Of a stretch of DNA of 64,000 nucleotides, positions 32,835-42,409 are shown in pieces. Source of the DNA: Ignavibacteriota bacterium (lineage in GTDB: Bacteria; Bacteroidota; Ignavibacteria; UBA10030; SZUA-254). How positions within the stretch are numbered: position 1 is the first letter of the stretch; the number at the start of each line of letters is the position of its first letter. The DNA is taken from contig JANYJZ010000027.1 of the NCBI GenBank assembly GCA_025358305.1, positions 62,001 to 126,000 on the forward strand, given 5' to 3'. A program made the translations under genes and the position numbers. Below the pieces are notes generated by a model. The model had not been told where the DNA came from. It saw nothing but the letters and a program-made list of their open reading frames with translations, and did not search any database.

Positions 32835-35273
32835 ATGCGCGTTTCATTAAACTGGCTCAATGACTACATAGCACCGCGGCGAACCCCCGAGGAACTCGCG
32901 CACGAGCTCACGATGGTAGGGCTCGAGGTCGAATCTATCGACAAACCGGGTGAACGATATGCCGGGTTCGTTGTAGGTTCAGTGGCGCTCGTTTCGAAGC
33001 ACCCCAATGCCGACAAGCTTTCGGTCTGCCGCGTTGATGTTGGCGGCGAAACGCTCCAGATCGTCTGCGGAGCTCCGAATGTCGCTCCGGGCCAAAAAGT
33101 AGCTGTCGGACTCCAAGGAGCGGTGGTTCCCAAGAATCAGCACGACCCTGCCGGAAAGCCGTTCACGCTCTCGCAAGTGAAGGTACGGGGGGAGGATTCC
33201 TACGGGATGATCTGCTCCGCCTATGAACTGGGACTCGGTGACGATCGCCAGGGTATTATGCTCCTTGACCCTGGGGCAAAGGTCGGCATGGCCCTTGCCG
33301 CGTATCTCGGCCTGGACGACAGCGTCATGGAGGTGGGGATCACGCCCAACCGTCCTGATGCGATGAGCCACATCGGCGTGGCGCGGGAAGTCTCGGCGAT
33401 CGTTTCACGTGCAATGAAGCTTCCAAAGCCCGTTCTTCGGGAATCCTCCCGGCCGGTCAAGAAGGCGCTCGCTGTCCGCATCCAAGACCCGAGTGACTGC
33501 CCTCGGTACTCGGCGAGGGTAATCCTCGGTGTCCGATTGGAGAGTTCCCCGACGTGGCTGAAGGATCGTCTTACGGCGATGGGGGTTCGACCGATCAATG
33601 CAGTCGTTGATGTAACGAATTATGTCCTTATGGAGATAGGACATCCACTTCACGCGTTCGATTATGACAAGATCTCCGGCCATGAGATCGTTGTGCGTCG
33701 TTTAGGAACTCCCGGACCGTTCACAACGCTCGACGGGAAAGAACGGGTTCTCCGTCCTGACGCGCTCATGATCTGCGACGGGATGAAGCCTCTCGCCGTG
33801 GCTGGCGTCATGGGGGGGATGAATTCAGAGATCTCCGATACGACCAGGAATATCGTTATCGAAAGCGCCTATTTTCACCCACAAGGGATACGCCGGACAT
33901 CCAAGCACCTCTCTCTGAGCACCGACGCCTCCCAGCGATTCGAACGGGGAGCAGACCCGAACATCACGCTCTGGGCGCTCGATCGCGCGGCCGGCCTCAT
34001 CCAGGAGCTCGCTGGAGGGGAGATCCTTAAGGGCGTTATCGACGTGTATCCGCGAAAGGTAAAACCGAAGAAAGTGACACTTCGTATCAAGAAAGTAAAT
34101 GAGATACTAGGCCTATCGCTTGACAGAAAAGCAGTTTCAGCACTTTTGCGAAAGATAGATCTCAATTCAATAGCCGGTGATTCAACTGCCCGAGGAAAGG
34201 AATCCCTTCAGATCTCCGTGCCCACGTTCCGGCCTGATATTGAACGGGAGATCGACCTCATTGAGGAGGTCGCACGTCTTTACGGGTATAATAATATTGA
34301 AACGACCGTCAAATCGTTCTCCGGCGCGCAGCGCGGCATTCGATCCGGCCGTTCGCTAGATCTCGTGAGGAAATGGCTACTCGGGTCGGGTTATAACGAG
34401 GTCGTAGCGAACAGCATGGCTGAGACCTCGGTCGCGAATCTTGCCACTGACCGATTCGTGAAGATCGCCAATCCTATCAGTAAAGAGATGGGTGCCCTCC
34501 GGACAAGCCTTATCCCAGGAATGTTGGCGATCATGGGGAGCAATATCGCCCGGGGCAACAAAGATCTCCGGCTCTACGAATTCGGAAGATCCTACCTTCT
34601 TGCAGACGAGCGATCGAAAGGGGAGTACCTGCCTGAGTTCATTGAGCGGGAAGAGCTTCTTTTAGCCTTTTCGGGAGCAGCGCTGCCGCATGCATGGGAC
34701 GTAAAACAGAGGGAAATCGATCTTTTCGATGTTCGAGGGGAGTTAGAGACGCTCTTTCAAAAAATATTTCTTGACAAAATTCAATTTATTCCTTATAGTA
34801 ATGGTAATACTTTAACTCAGGCAGGCCTAACCATTGAAATTCAAGGAGAGTCTGCCGGGTTACTTGGTGTGGTTCGGAAGGAGATCCGGGAAGAGTTTGA
34901 CGTGAGTAACGATGTCCTCGTCGCACTGCTTGACCTGAATGTCATTCGGAAGCATCTAAGCGAGGAACGACGGTATGTCCCGCTTGCACGTTTTCCTTCC
35001 GTTCATAGAGATGTTGCGTTTGTCGTTGATCAGAGCCACGCCGTCGGTAGCATTGAGGCGTGTATCCGCGATGGCGTAAGGAACCTGGAATTGACCGTGG
35101 CGCTCTTTGACGTCTACATCGGCGATCAGATCCCGGCAGGAAAGAAAAGTTGCGCATTCGCTCTTGAGTTCTTATCGCGAGACCATACATTAACTCAAAG
35201 CGAAATTGATCAGGTCATGCAATCAGTTATCGGGAACGTCTCAAAAGTATTTCAGGCATCCATCAGGGCATAG
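32835..35273 (+). CDS. pheT: Phenylalanyl-tRNA synthetase beta subunit
   Basis: This 812-residue subunit carries an N-terminal tRNA-binding EMAP domain (about 40-150), the B3/4 editing domain (about 210-380), the B5 domain with helix-turn-helix-like fold, the catalytically inactive class II core and the C-terminal FDX anticodon-binding domain. Length and order are normal. The last third is noticeably more A/T-rich than neighbouring genes, and codons near residue 645-655 spell out a near-perfect promoter at 34771-34799. The coiled-coil gene begins 12 bp after the stop. Confidence 0.97.
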   Translation: MRVSLNWLNDYIAPRRTPEELAHELTMVGLEVESIDKPGERYAGFVVGSVALVSKHPNADKLSVCRVDVGGETLQIVCGAPNVAPGQKVAVGLQGAVVPKNQHDPAGKPFTLSQVKVRGEDSYGMICSAYELGLGDDRQGIMLLDPGAKVGMALAAYLGLDDSVMEVGITPNRPDAMSHIGVAREVSAIVSRAMKLPKPVLRESSRPVKKALAVRIQDPSDCPRYSARVILGVRLESSPTWLKDRLTAMGVRPINAVVDVTNYVLMEIGHPLHAFDYDKISGHEIVVRRLGTPGPFTTLDGKERVLRPDALMICDGMKPLAVAGVMGGMNSEISDTTRNIVIESAYFHPQGIRRTSKHLSLSTDASQRFERGADPNITLWALDRAAGLIQELAGGEILKGVIDVYPRKVKPKKVTLRIKKVNEILGLSLDRKAVSALLRKIDLNSIAGDSTARGKESLQISVPTFRPDIEREIDLIEEVARLYGYNNIETTVKSFSGAQRGIRSGRSLDLVRKWLLGSGYNEVVANSMAETSVANLATDRFVKIANPISKEMGALRTSLIPGMLAIMGSNIARGNKDLRLYEFGRSYLLADERSKGEYLPEFIEREELLLAFSGAALPHAWDVKQREIDLFDVRGELETLFQKIFLDKIQFIPYSNGNTLTQAGLTIEIQGESAGLLGVVRKEIREEFDVSNDVLVALLDLNVIRKHLSEERRYVPLARFPSVHRDVAFVVDQSHAVGSIEACIRDGVRNLELTVALFDVYIGDQIPAGKKSCAFALEFLSRDHTLTQSEIDQVMQSVIGNVSKVFQASIRA
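34771..34799 (+). promoter_or_regulatory. Internal promoter inside pheT
   Basis: TTGACA (perfect -35) at 34771-34776, a 17-nt spacer and TATAGT at 34794-34799, on the coding strand. Initiation near 34806 would produce an mRNA for the coiled-coil protein, ZapA and downstream RNA independent of thrS-pheT. The local codons are unusually A/T-rich for this genome. Confidence 0.6.
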
Positions 35274-35285
35274 GAGAATCATCCG

Positions 35286-35630
35286 TTGAATCAGGTTCAA
35301 TCTGATATTGAAGGTCCGGTCGTCAAGGACCTCGGCTCATTGGAAGTCGCGCTGAAGACGATGTGGGAGAAGGCGAGGGCCGCCGGAGATATGATCGCCC
35401 GGCTCCAGTCCGAAAAGACGGAGCTCCATGCAAACGTCCGTGACCTCGAAAAGGGCATCGCCACCTTGCGCTCCGAGATGTCATCGAAGGAGCAGGACCT
35501 GAAACGCCTCCGTGCGGAGCACGCACAGCTCTCGAGTCTCGATTCGAAGAATGTCTTCTCCGAGGAGGAGAAGGAAATGATCCGGGTCCGGATCAAGGAC
35601 CTGATCTCGCGGATCAATTCGCACCTGTAG
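35286..35630 (+). CDS. Coiled-coil protein upstream of zapA, TTG start
   Basis: This 114-residue protein is predicted to be nearly all helix. Residues 20-90 form a strong coiled coil with regular Leu/Met/Ile heptads (RLQSEKTELHANVRDLEKG and onward). The start is a TTG at 35286, 9 nt after an AGGAG site. Size, coiled-coil structure and position directly before zapA suggest a ZapB-like partner of the division ring. I see no specific ZapB signature, so this is context-based. Confidence 0.72.
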   Translation: MNQVQSDIEGPVVKDLGSLEVALKTMWEKARAAGDMIARLQSEKTELHANVRDLEKGIATLRSEMSSKEQDLKRLRAEHAQLSSLDSKNVFSEEEKEMIRVRIKDLISRINSHL

Positions 35631-35715
35631 GGCGGGGGCGAACGAACGACCAAGTATATGTTTGACCAGAACAGAACACTACTTCACACCATGCTCACGA
35701 ACGGATCATCTGGCT

Positions 35716-36015
35716 ATGGCCGCTGACGGAAAAAGCATCAAAGTAAAGATCTTCGGTTCTGAATATCCACTTCGCGGTGAAAGCGAGGAACTTACGAAGA
35801 AGGTCGCGGGGTACGTGGATCAGATGATCAGCACGATCCACGACAAGATCCCCGAGCAGCCGCCGCTCACCGTTGCGGTCCTCTCCGCGCTGAATATCAC
35901 GGAGGATCTCTTTAAGGAGCGGGAGCGCGCGAAGGCGCTTACCTCCCTTCTGGAAAGCGAAGTGACGAAGATTGGCGAGTATCTTGACCGGAGCATGAAC
36001 CCGGAAGCAGAGTAG
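35716..36015 (+). CDS. zapA: Cell division protein ZapA
   Basis: This 99-residue protein bundles FtsZ filaments at midcell. The N-terminal beta strands SIKVKIFGSEYPLRGE and the helical tail with QPPLTVAVLSALNITEDLF are characteristic. The ATG at 35716 gives the standard N-terminus; a further upstream in-frame TTG at 35662 would add unrelated residues. It is followed by the 6S-like RNA and then rny. Confidence 0.92.
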   Translation: MAADGKSIKVKIFGSEYPLRGESEELTKKVAGYVDQMISTIHDKIPEQPPLTVAVLSALNITEDLFKERERAKALTSLLESEVTKIGEYLDRSMNPEAE

Positions 36016-36078
36016 CGTTTCTTTTCTGTTCTTATACATACATGTGCGGCCAGCGATGTATCGATTATAACCGCACCG

Positions 36079-36330
36079 TCAGCCTGCGCCGGTTTAACCG
36101 CCGGCGAAGAGTCAAACATATTAAAGAATCTGACAAGTAACTTTAATAGGGAACTCGACTCATGGGCGTCATATTACGGGCCTCATCCCGCCTCGGCGGG
36201 ATTTGACGGCCAAGCCTCCGGGCCTGGCCGCCAGACAGTGGAAGTAAGAAACGTTCAGGGGAGTACCCACCGTGTCTTGAAAAGAGATTCTTCAATACAC
36301 TAGACTCAACAGGCTGCGGGCGGTTTTTTA
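36079..36330 (+). ncRNA. ssrS: Likely 6S RNA (ssrS), 6S-Flavo-like
   Basis: The 376-bp gap between zapA and rny folds as a long rod. AACCGCC (36096-36102) pairs with GGCGGTT (36319-36325), GAGTC (36109-36113) with GACTC (36303-36307), and AAGAATCT (36124-36131) with AGATTCTT (36285-36292). The last two stems flank a symmetric 10/10 internal loop. Inside lie a large asymmetric bubble and GC hairpins, including a perfect 8-bp stem, ATCCCGCC with GGCGGGAT, at 36184-36201. A T run at 36324-36329 ends it. 6S RNA mimics an open promoter and sequesters RNA polymerase; zapA-adjacent position is typical. Exact ends are uncertain: CAGCCTG (36080) could alternatively pair with CAGGCTG (36310). Confidence 0.65.
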
Positions 36331-36391
36331 TTTATACCCGGGAGTGCGGTTGCTCCAGGGTGGTCTTCTTGGGTTCTTTGGAGAGAGAGCA

Positions 36392-37957
36392 ATGCCTGAA
36401 CTATCTACGTTTCTTCCCGCTATTATCGTCTGTGCCGGCATATCGTTTGCGCTGGGTTGGTACCTCAACGTCCGCAGGAGCAAACAGAAGATCGACAATG
36501 CTGAGGAACGGGCGAAGAGCATCCTCGCGGACGCCGAGAAGGACGCTCTCAATCTCAAAAAGGAAAAGCTTCTTGAGGTGAAGGACGAGTGGTACAAGAA
36601 GAAGCAGGAGTTCGAGCAGGACGCCGCTGCCAAACGCAGCAAGCACCAGACGTTCGAGAAGCAGCTGCAGGGCCGGGAAGACAACCTCGAGCGGCGCGTT
36701 GACCTTCTCAACCACAAGGAAAAAGACCTGGAGACGAGCAAGCGGACGCTCGACGATAAACTTCGCCAGGCCGACGAGAAGAACACCCACATGGCGAAGC
36801 TGATCCAGGAAGAGAACGTCAAACTGGAGCGCATCGCGAGCACGTCGCGCGAGGAAGCGAAACGAATACTCCTCGAAAACCTCACCAATGAGACGAAGTC
36901 CGAAGCGGCCCAGATGCTGAAGGACCTCCGGGACGTGGCCCGCGCCGACGCGAAGAAGGAAGCCCAGAAGATCATCATCCAGGCGATCCAACGCACGGCC
37001 GCCGATCACTGCGTCGAGACGACCGTGAGCGTGCTCCACATTCAGAACGACGAAATGAAGGGGCGCATCATCGGCAAGGAGGGACGGAACATCCGCGCGT
37101 TCGAGGCGGCCACGGGAGTGGACGTCATCGTCGACGATACGCCTGAAGCCGTCATCCTTTCCGGATTCGATCCGCTGCGCCGAGAGGTCGCGCGCATCTC
37201 GCTTGAACGCCTCATCGCCGACGGCAGGATCCACCCGGCCCGGATCGAGGAGGTCGTCGAAAAGGTCAGACTAGAACTCGACGAGGAACTCATCCACACG
37301 GGCGAGAACGCACTCCTCGAGGCGGGTCTGCACGGCGGGCATCTCGAACTCATCAAACACATCGGCAAGATGAAGTACCGTTCGAGCTACGGCCAAAACC
37401 TCCTGGCACACAGCCTCGAAGTGGCCCACCTCGCCGGGCTCATGGCCGCCGAACTCGGCCTCGACGTGTCTTTGGCGAAGCGCGGCGCGCTCCTCCATGA
37501 CATCGGTAAGACGGTCGACAAGAGCGTCGAAGGGCCCCACGCGCTTCTCGGCTTCGACCTCACCAAACGCTTCGGCGAACATCAGATCGTTGTGAATGCC
37601 GTCGGCGCCCACCATGATGACATCCCGATGGAGCATCCCATCGCTGCCCTCGTCCAAGCGGCTGATGCGATCAGCGGCGCGAGACCCGGGGCGCGGCGCG
37701 AATCCGTGGAAGGATACGCAAAACGGCTGGAACGCCTTGAGAACCTCGCGAAGTCCTTCGAAGGCGTTGCCAATACGTACGCCATTCAGGCGGGCCGGGA
37801 GATCCGCGTGATCGTCGAGCACGACAAGGTCGACGATGCGATGGCAGACCAGCTTGCGCACGACATCGCGAAAAAGATCCAATCGGAAATGGGCTACCCA
37901 GGTCAGATCAAAGTGACGGTCATTCGGGAGACGAGATCTGTCGCGTACGCAAAATAA
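36392..37957 (+). CDS. rny: Ribonuclease Y
   Basis: This 521-residue membrane-anchored endoribonuclease starts mRNA decay. Domains in order are an N-terminal membrane helix (about 5-25), a long coiled coil (about 30-190), a KH domain with GRIIGKEGRNIRAFE (about 213-227), and an HD domain with HSLEVAHLAG and LLHDIGKTVD supplying the metal-binding His-Asp pair. The ATG at 36392 gives the usual short periplasmic start and is preceded by GGAGAGAGAG. It follows the 6S-like RNA and ends at a strong terminator. Confidence 0.96.
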   Translation: MPELSTFLPAIIVCAGISFALGWYLNVRRSKQKIDNAEERAKSILADAEKDALNLKKEKLLEVKDEWYKKKQEFEQDAAAKRSKHQTFEKQLQGREDNLERRVDLLNHKEKDLETSKRTLDDKLRQADEKNTHMAKLIQEENVKLERIASTSREEAKRILLENLTNETKSEAAQMLKDLRDVARADAKKEAQKIIIQAIQRTAADHCVETTVSVLHIQNDEMKGRIIGKEGRNIRAFEAATGVDVIVDDTPEAVILSGFDPLRREVARISLERLIADGRIHPARIEEVVEKVRLELDEELIHTGENALLEAGLHGGHLELIKHIGKMKYRSSYGQNLLAHSLEVAHLAGLMAAELGLDVSLAKRGALLHDIGKTVDKSVEGPHALLGFDLTKRFGEHQIVVNAVGAHHDDIPMEHPIAALVQAADAISGARPGARRESVEGYAKRLERLENLAKSFEGVANTYAIQAGREIRVIVEHDKVDDAMADQLAHDIAKKIQSEMGYPGQIKVTVIRETRSVAYAK

Positions 37958-37980
37958 CAAGCATGGACTTTAACGATGCG

Positions 37981-38018
37981 GCCCGCACGCGGACAATCCG
38001 CGAGCGGGCTCTTTTTTT
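37981..38018 (+). terminator. Intrinsic terminator after rny
   Basis: GCCCGC/GCGGGC plus GCGGA/TCCGC stems (37981-38009) with a 2/2 internal loop, then TCTTTTTTT. Confidence 0.92.
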
Positions 38019-38026
38019 GAACGCAT

Positions 38027-38686
38027 ATGCAGCATCCTGACGCATCCTTTTCTCTCGCCGTTGGCGTGACCGGAGGCATCGGCAGCGGGAAGTCGCAGGT
38101 CTGCCGGTACTTCGCTGACTCCGGTGCCACGACGATCTCCGCCGACCTCATCGCCCGGAATCTCCTCGACACACATTTACCTCTGAAGCAGAAGGTCCGA
38201 AAGGCGTTCGGCGATGCCTCGTACCGGCCCGACGGTACGCTCGACCGCAAACAGATGGCGAAGCTCATCTTCCAGGACCCAACTCGGCGCGAAACGCTCG
38301 AAGGCCTTGTCCATCCGGAGACCCTCATCGCCATCGCCAACGAGATCGGCCGGATCCGGCGTGACGCGCCCGTCCCGGTGATCGCCGTCGAAGCGGCGCT
38401 CATCTTCGAAGCCAGGGCAGAGGAAATGTTCGACTACGTCATCGTCGTCGACGCCCCCGAGGAAGAGCGGGTCGCCCGGATCATTGAGCGCGACACTGTC
38501 AGCCGTATGGACGTTCTGGAGCGCATGGGAGCACAGATGAGTGTCGAAGAAAAACTCCGGAAGGCTGATTTTGTCATCAAGAATTCGACCGGACTCGCCG
38601 CGCTGGAACAGAACACGAAGTTTCTCTACACTCTCCTTGTCAGAATCTCACAAACGACCAATGCCGGCGACGAATCACCAGAGTGA
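38027..38686 (+). CDS. coaE: Dephospho-CoA kinase
   Basis: This 219-residue enzyme performs the last step of coenzyme A synthesis, phosphorylating the ribose of dephospho-CoA. The P loop GGIGSGKS spans residues 16-23 and is followed by the CoA-binding ADLIAR region. [10 protein letters not shown] segment near 126-134 and a lid rich in Arg complete the fold. It begins 9 nt after the rny terminator tail, and no separate promoter is visible. The last 26 bp overlap nadB in another frame. Confidence 0.95.
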   Translation: MQHPDASFSLAVGVTGGIGSGKSQVCRYFADSGATTISADLIARNLLDTHLPLKQKVRKAFGDASYRPDGTLDRKQMAKLIFQDPTRRETLEGLVHPETLIAIANEIGRIRRDAPVPVIAVEAALIFEARAEEMFDYVIVVDAPEEERVARIIERDTVSRMDVLERMGAQMSVEEKLRKADFVIKNSTGLAALEQNTKFLYTLLVRISQTTNAGDESPE

Positions 38687-40277
38687 CTACCTCATCATCG
38701 GCAGCGGGATCGCTGGACTCTCCTTCGCGCTGAAGGCGGCGGAGACCGGCTCGGTCTCCATCATTACGAAGAAGGAACGCGCTGAATCGAACACGAACTA
38801 CGCTCAGGGGGGGATCGCGGCGGTCACCTCTTCGCTTGACACGTTCGAATCGCACATCCGCGATACCCTCAATGCGGGCGTGGGTCTTTGTCACCGCGAT
38901 GCGGTCGAAGCCCTCGTCAGAGAGGGTCCCCAGCGCCTGAACGAACTCATCTCGATCGGTGTGGCGTTCACGCGGAAAAAGGGAGGGCTCGATCTCGGAA
39001 GGGAAGGGGGGCATTCGCAGAACCGTATCGTTCACGCCCGCGACAGGAGCGGCTGGGAGATCGAACGTGCGCTCCTCGCCGCGCTCGCAAGCCATCCGAA
39101 CATCACCGTGTATGAGGACCATCTCGCCATCGACCTCATCACGGAGCACCACCTCGGCATCCCGGTCTCGGAAGCGACCGCGACCCACTGCTGGGGTGCA
39201 TACGCGCTCGACGTCCGGAAGAACGCCGTCAAGGCGTTCCTCGCCCGGACCACCGTGCTGTGCAGCGGCGGACTCGGCCAGGTCTATCTCCACACGACGA
39301 ACCCGCCGATCGCAACGGGGGACGGCGTCGCCATGGCATACCGGGCCGGCGCCGCGATCGCAAACATGGAATTCATTCAGTTTCATCCGACGACCCTCTA
39401 CAACTCCGGCTCCCCCGCGTTCCTCATCTCGGAGGCGGTCAGGGGATTCGGAGGCATCCTCAAGACCAAGGACGGCCAGCCGTTCATGGAGCGCTACGAC
39501 GAACGCGCATCGCTCGCCCCGAGAGACATTGTCGCCCGGGCGATCGACACCGAATTGAAGAAGCGGGGGGACGACTTCGTGTATCTCGACGTCAGGCATC
39601 TGCCCGCAGAAAGCGTGCGGGAGCAGTTTCCCCACATCTACCAAACGTGTCTGGAACGGTACAAACTCGACGTGACGAAGGAACTCATACCGGTCGTGCC
39701 CGCCGCCCACTATTCCTGCGGCGGCGTCGAAACAGACCTCTGGGGAAGGACCTCCATCGAAAATCTCTACGCGTGCGGAGAGGTCGCGATGACGGGCGTC
39801 CATGGCGCGAACCGACTGGCGAGCAATTCTTTGTTGGAGGCGCTCGTCTTCTCGCACCGCGCCTTCGAACACGTTCGGCACTCGCCGGCGGGCCGCGGCG
39901 TCGCATTCCCAACGATCCCGCCCTGGGATGAGAGTGGCACCTTCGACATGGAGGAGTGGGTCCTCATCTCCCACGATCGCAAGGAGATCCAGCAGATCAT
40001 GTGGGACTACGTGGGCATCGTCCGGTCCGACCTTCGATTGGACCGCGCCGGACGCCGGCTCCAGCTCATCGCTGATGAGATCGAGAACTTTTACAAGAAG
40101 ACGAAGGTCGTGGAAGGCGTCATCGAGCTGCGAAATCTCGCCACGGTCGCCGTGCTCATCATCAGGAGCGCCCTCCTCCGGAAGGAAAGCAGGGGGCTTC
40201 ACTTCACGACCGATTACCCGGAGCAAGACGACATCCGCTGCGCGCACGACACGGTCGTCTCCCTCTGGAAGGGTTGA
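38661..40277 (+). CDS. nadB: L-aspartate oxidase
   Basis: This 538-residue flavoenzyme oxidises L-aspartate to iminoaspartate, the first step of de novo NAD synthesis. The FAD-binding GSGIAGL motif is at residues 14-20. The succinate-dehydrogenase-like [11 protein letters not shown], the active-site region with HPTTLYNSG, and ARDIV/ALAS-like Arg-rich catalytic segments follow, then the helical C-terminal domain. The ATG at 38661 overlaps coaE by 26 bp; the further upstream frame has no family similarity. nadA and nadC are not in the window. Confidence 0.95.
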   Translation: MPATNHQSDYLIIGSGIAGLSFALKAAETGSVSIITKKERAESNTNYAQGGIAAVTSSLDTFESHIRDTLNAGVGLCHRDAVEALVREGPQRLNELISIGVAFTRKKGGLDLGREGGHSQNRIVHARDRSGWEIERALLAALASHPNITVYEDHLAIDLITEHHLGIPVSEATATHCWGAYALDVRKNAVKAFLARTTVLCSGGLGQVYLHTTNPPIATGDGVAMAYRAGAAIANMEFIQFHPTTLYNSGSPAFLISEAVRGFGGILKTKDGQPFMERYDERASLAPRDIVARAIDTELKKRGDDFVYLDVRHLPAESVREQFPHIYQTCLERYKLDVTKELIPVVPAAHYSCGGVETDLWGRTSIENLYACGEVAMTGVHGANRLASNSLLEALVFSHRAFEHVRHSPAGRGVAFPTIPPWDESGTFDMEEWVLISHDRKEIQQIMWDYVGIVRSDLRLDRAGRRLQLIADEIENFYKKTKVVEGVIELRNLATVAVLIIRSALLRKESRGLHFTTDYPEQDDIRCAHDTVVSLWKG

Positions 40278-40302
40278 GTTCCGTCTGATTTATTTGTACC
40301 TT
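40274..40302 (+). promoter_or_regulatory. Promoter predicting a leaderless purF mRNA
   Basis: TTGAGT at 40274-40279, a 17-nt spacer and TACCTT at 40297-40302. The ATG at 40304 is too close to the -10 to be transcribed. The ATG at 40310, 7 nt after the -10, matches the expected start point. Confidence 0.65.
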
Positions 40303-40309
40303 CATGCAC

Positions 40310-41824
40310 ATGACACACACACCAGAACAGGACCCTGACGGGCAGTCGGAAGGCAAACCCCGCGACCACTGCGGGGTCTTCGGCATTTTTGGCCATCCAC
40401 AGGCAGCGCTCCTGACCTACTACGGCCTCCTTGCACTGCAGCACCGAGGCCAGGAGGCGGCCGGTATCGTCACTTCCGAGCATGACCCGGTGAAGACGAG
40501 GGCCCGGCTGCACCTCTACAAGGGCTTTGGACTCGTCAATGACGTCTTCAGCGACGACTCGATCCTCGTCGAGGAACTCAAAGGCGACATGGCGATCGGC
40601 CACAACCGGTACTCCACGACCGGCTCCGCCGACAACCAACTCAACATCCAGCCCCTCACGGTCAATTACCGCAACGGCAACGTCGCGATCGCCCACAACG
40701 GCAACCTGACGAACTTCCAGGAGATCCGGACCCAGCTCCAGGAGGACGGGACGATCTTCCAAACGACGTCCGATACCGAGGTCATCCTCCATCTCATGGC
40801 GCGGAGCAAGGAACGCGACGTCGTCCATCAGGTCATCGAGGCGCTCAACCAGGTGGATGGGGCTTTCTCGCTCACCATCCTTACCGACGACCTCCTCATC
40901 GCGGCGCGCGACCCGTACGGTTTCCGGCCCCTCGCGGTCGGCCGTCTGGGAGACGCCTATGTCGTCGCATCGGAAACGTGCGCCTTTGACATCATCAACG
41001 CACAATATCTCTGCGACGTCGAACCGGGAGAGGTCCTTGTCTTCGACCGCGAAGCCCTGCGCACTGGCGAGACGAAGTCCTTTCACCTCCAGAAGAAGGT
41101 GCATGAGACGCGGCACTGCATCTTCGAGTATATCTACTTTTCGCGCCCCGACAGCACCGTATTCGGAGAGAGCGTCGACCGCGTACGCCGGAAACTCGGG
41201 AAAGCGCTCGCCATCGAGCAACCCGCGCGCACTTCCTCCTCGGACGACCGCATCGTCGTCATCAACGTGCCCGACTCCAGCAATACGGCGACGCTCGGCT
41301 ACGTGAGCGAGAACAACAAGCTCGGCAATGACAGCAAGTATGAGATCGGCCTCATCCGGAGCCATTATGTCGGCCGTACGTTCATTCAGCCGGTGCAGGG
41401 CGTTCGGGAGATGAAGGTCCGGGCGAAGTTCAATACGGTCAAGAGCGCATTGAAGGATAAGATCGTCGTCATCGTCGACGATTCCATCGTCCGCGGCACG
41501 ACGTCGAAACAGCTCATCCGGCTCATCCGCGAGGCTGGCGCGAAGGAGATCCATTTCCGAGTGACTTCGCCTCCCGTGCGCCATCCCTGTCATTACGGTA
41601 TGGACTTCCCGAGCCCGGAAGAGCTCATTGCGAACCGGTTCCAGGGTGACATCGATGCGATCCGCAAGGAACTTGGCGTCGACAGCCTCGGGTATCTTTC
41701 GCTCGACAAATTGCTCGCCTCGGTCCCGCACGACAGGGGGCAATCATACTGCACGGCCTGCTTCAGCGGGGTCTATCCGACAGAGGTGTCCCGACAAGGC
41801 GCCAAGAACGATAATGACGAGTAA
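40310..41824 (+). CDS. purF: Amidophosphoribosyltransferase
   Basis: This 504-residue enzyme starts purine synthesis, replacing the pyrophosphate of PRPP with glutamine-derived ammonia. Residues 1-20 form a propeptide removed to expose the nucleophile Cys21 (HCGVFGIFG). The glutaminase half runs to about 250. The phosphoribosyltransferase half holds the PRPP loop VIVDDSIVRGTTSKQ. Cysteines in HCIFEY, PCHYGMDF and YCTACFSG match the [4Fe-4S] ligands of the Bacillus-type enzyme, implying oxygen-sensitive maturation. The start at 40310 is preferred over 40304 because of promoter position. Confidence 0.95.
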   Translation: MTHTPEQDPDGQSEGKPRDHCGVFGIFGHPQAALLTYYGLLALQHRGQEAAGIVTSEHDPVKTRARLHLYKGFGLVNDVFSDDSILVEELKGDMAIGHNRYSTTGSADNQLNIQPLTVNYRNGNVAIAHNGNLTNFQEIRTQLQEDGTIFQTTSDTEVILHLMARSKERDVVHQVIEALNQVDGAFSLTILTDDLLIAARDPYGFRPLAVGRLGDAYVVASETCAFDIINAQYLCDVEPGEVLVFDREALRTGETKSFHLQKKVHETRHCIFEYIYFSRPDSTVFGESVDRVRRKLGKALAIEQPARTSSSDDRIVVINVPDSSNTATLGYVSENNKLGNDSKYEIGLIRSHYVGRTFIQPVQGVREMKVRAKFNTVKSALKDKIVVIVDDSIVRGTTSKQLIRLIREAGAKEIHFRVTSPPVRHPCHYGMDFPSPEELIANRFQGDIDAIRKELGVDSLGYLSLDKLLASVPHDRGQSYCTACFSGVYPTEVSRQGAKNDNDE

Positions 41825-41830
41825 CGGGTC

Positions 41831-42376
41831 ATGCACGGTCGCATCTGGACGGTCTCGAACGGTCTGAGTGTTCTTCGCATCTTGCTGGTGTACCCCATTA
41901 TCGCGCTGCTGTCATCCGGAGCACCGACCGACAGGTACGCCGCGGCGGGACTCATCGTATTTGCAGCGTGCACGGATTTTCTGGACGGGCTCCTCGCCCG
42001 ATCCTTGAACCAGGTGTCGGACATCGGGAAGGTGATCGATCCGATCGCCGACAAGCTCGGCATCGGCGCGGTCGCGGTGGCCCTCGCGCTCAAGGGCGCG
42101 CTCCCGGTCTGGTTCCTCCTCCTTCTCCTGGCGCGAGATGTCGCCATCTTTTTCGGTGGCCTCTATGTCCAGCGGACGAAGGGGGTGATCCTCCAGTCCA
42201 CGATGGTGGGGAAGTGGGCGGCCGGATCCCTCGCCGTCCTGATCCTTGGCATCGTTCTCGACCTTCCGTCATTCGCACCCGTCGTGCGAGCGCTTCTCAT
42301 CGTGAGCGTCTGCCTGTTGGTGATCTCCTTCGGCGTCTATGCCCGCCGTTTCGTTACGCTCGTACGTCGACACTAG
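41831..42376 (+). CDS. CDP-alcohol phosphatidyltransferase (PgsA-like)
   Basis: This 181-residue inner-membrane enzyme has about four to six helices. The complete family motif is present: D49-x2-D52-G-x2-A-R57-x8-G66-x3-D70-x3-D74, which binds CDP-diacylglycerol and two metals. Length and motif fit phosphatidylglycerophosphate synthase best, although cardiolipin- and inositol-type relatives share the motif. It lies 6 bp after purF and 33 bp before ftsY, so it is probably cotranscribed. Confidence 0.88.
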   Translation: MHGRIWTVSNGLSVLRILLVYPIIALLSSGAPTDRYAAAGLIVFAACTDFLDGLLARSLNQVSDIGKVIDPIADKLGIGAVAVALALKGALPVWFLLLLLARDVAIFFGGLYVQRTKGVILQSTMVGKWAAGSLAVLILGIVLDLPSFAPVVRALLIVSVCLLVISFGVYARRFVTLVRRH

Positions 42377-42409
42377 GCATTCTCACACGTCCACAACGCT
42401 TAGGACCAC

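Noticed and set aside
34090-35270. A/T-rich end of pheT as horizontally acquired DNA
   Set aside because: The encoded domains are normal PheT and continuous with the rest of the gene. The composition dip is better explained by the internal promoter and codon drift.
36044-36076. Stem-loop GTGCGG/CCGCAC after zapA as a terminator
   Set aside because: The stem is short, the loop is over 20 nt and there is no T tract. It is more likely part of the 5' region of the 6S-like transcript.
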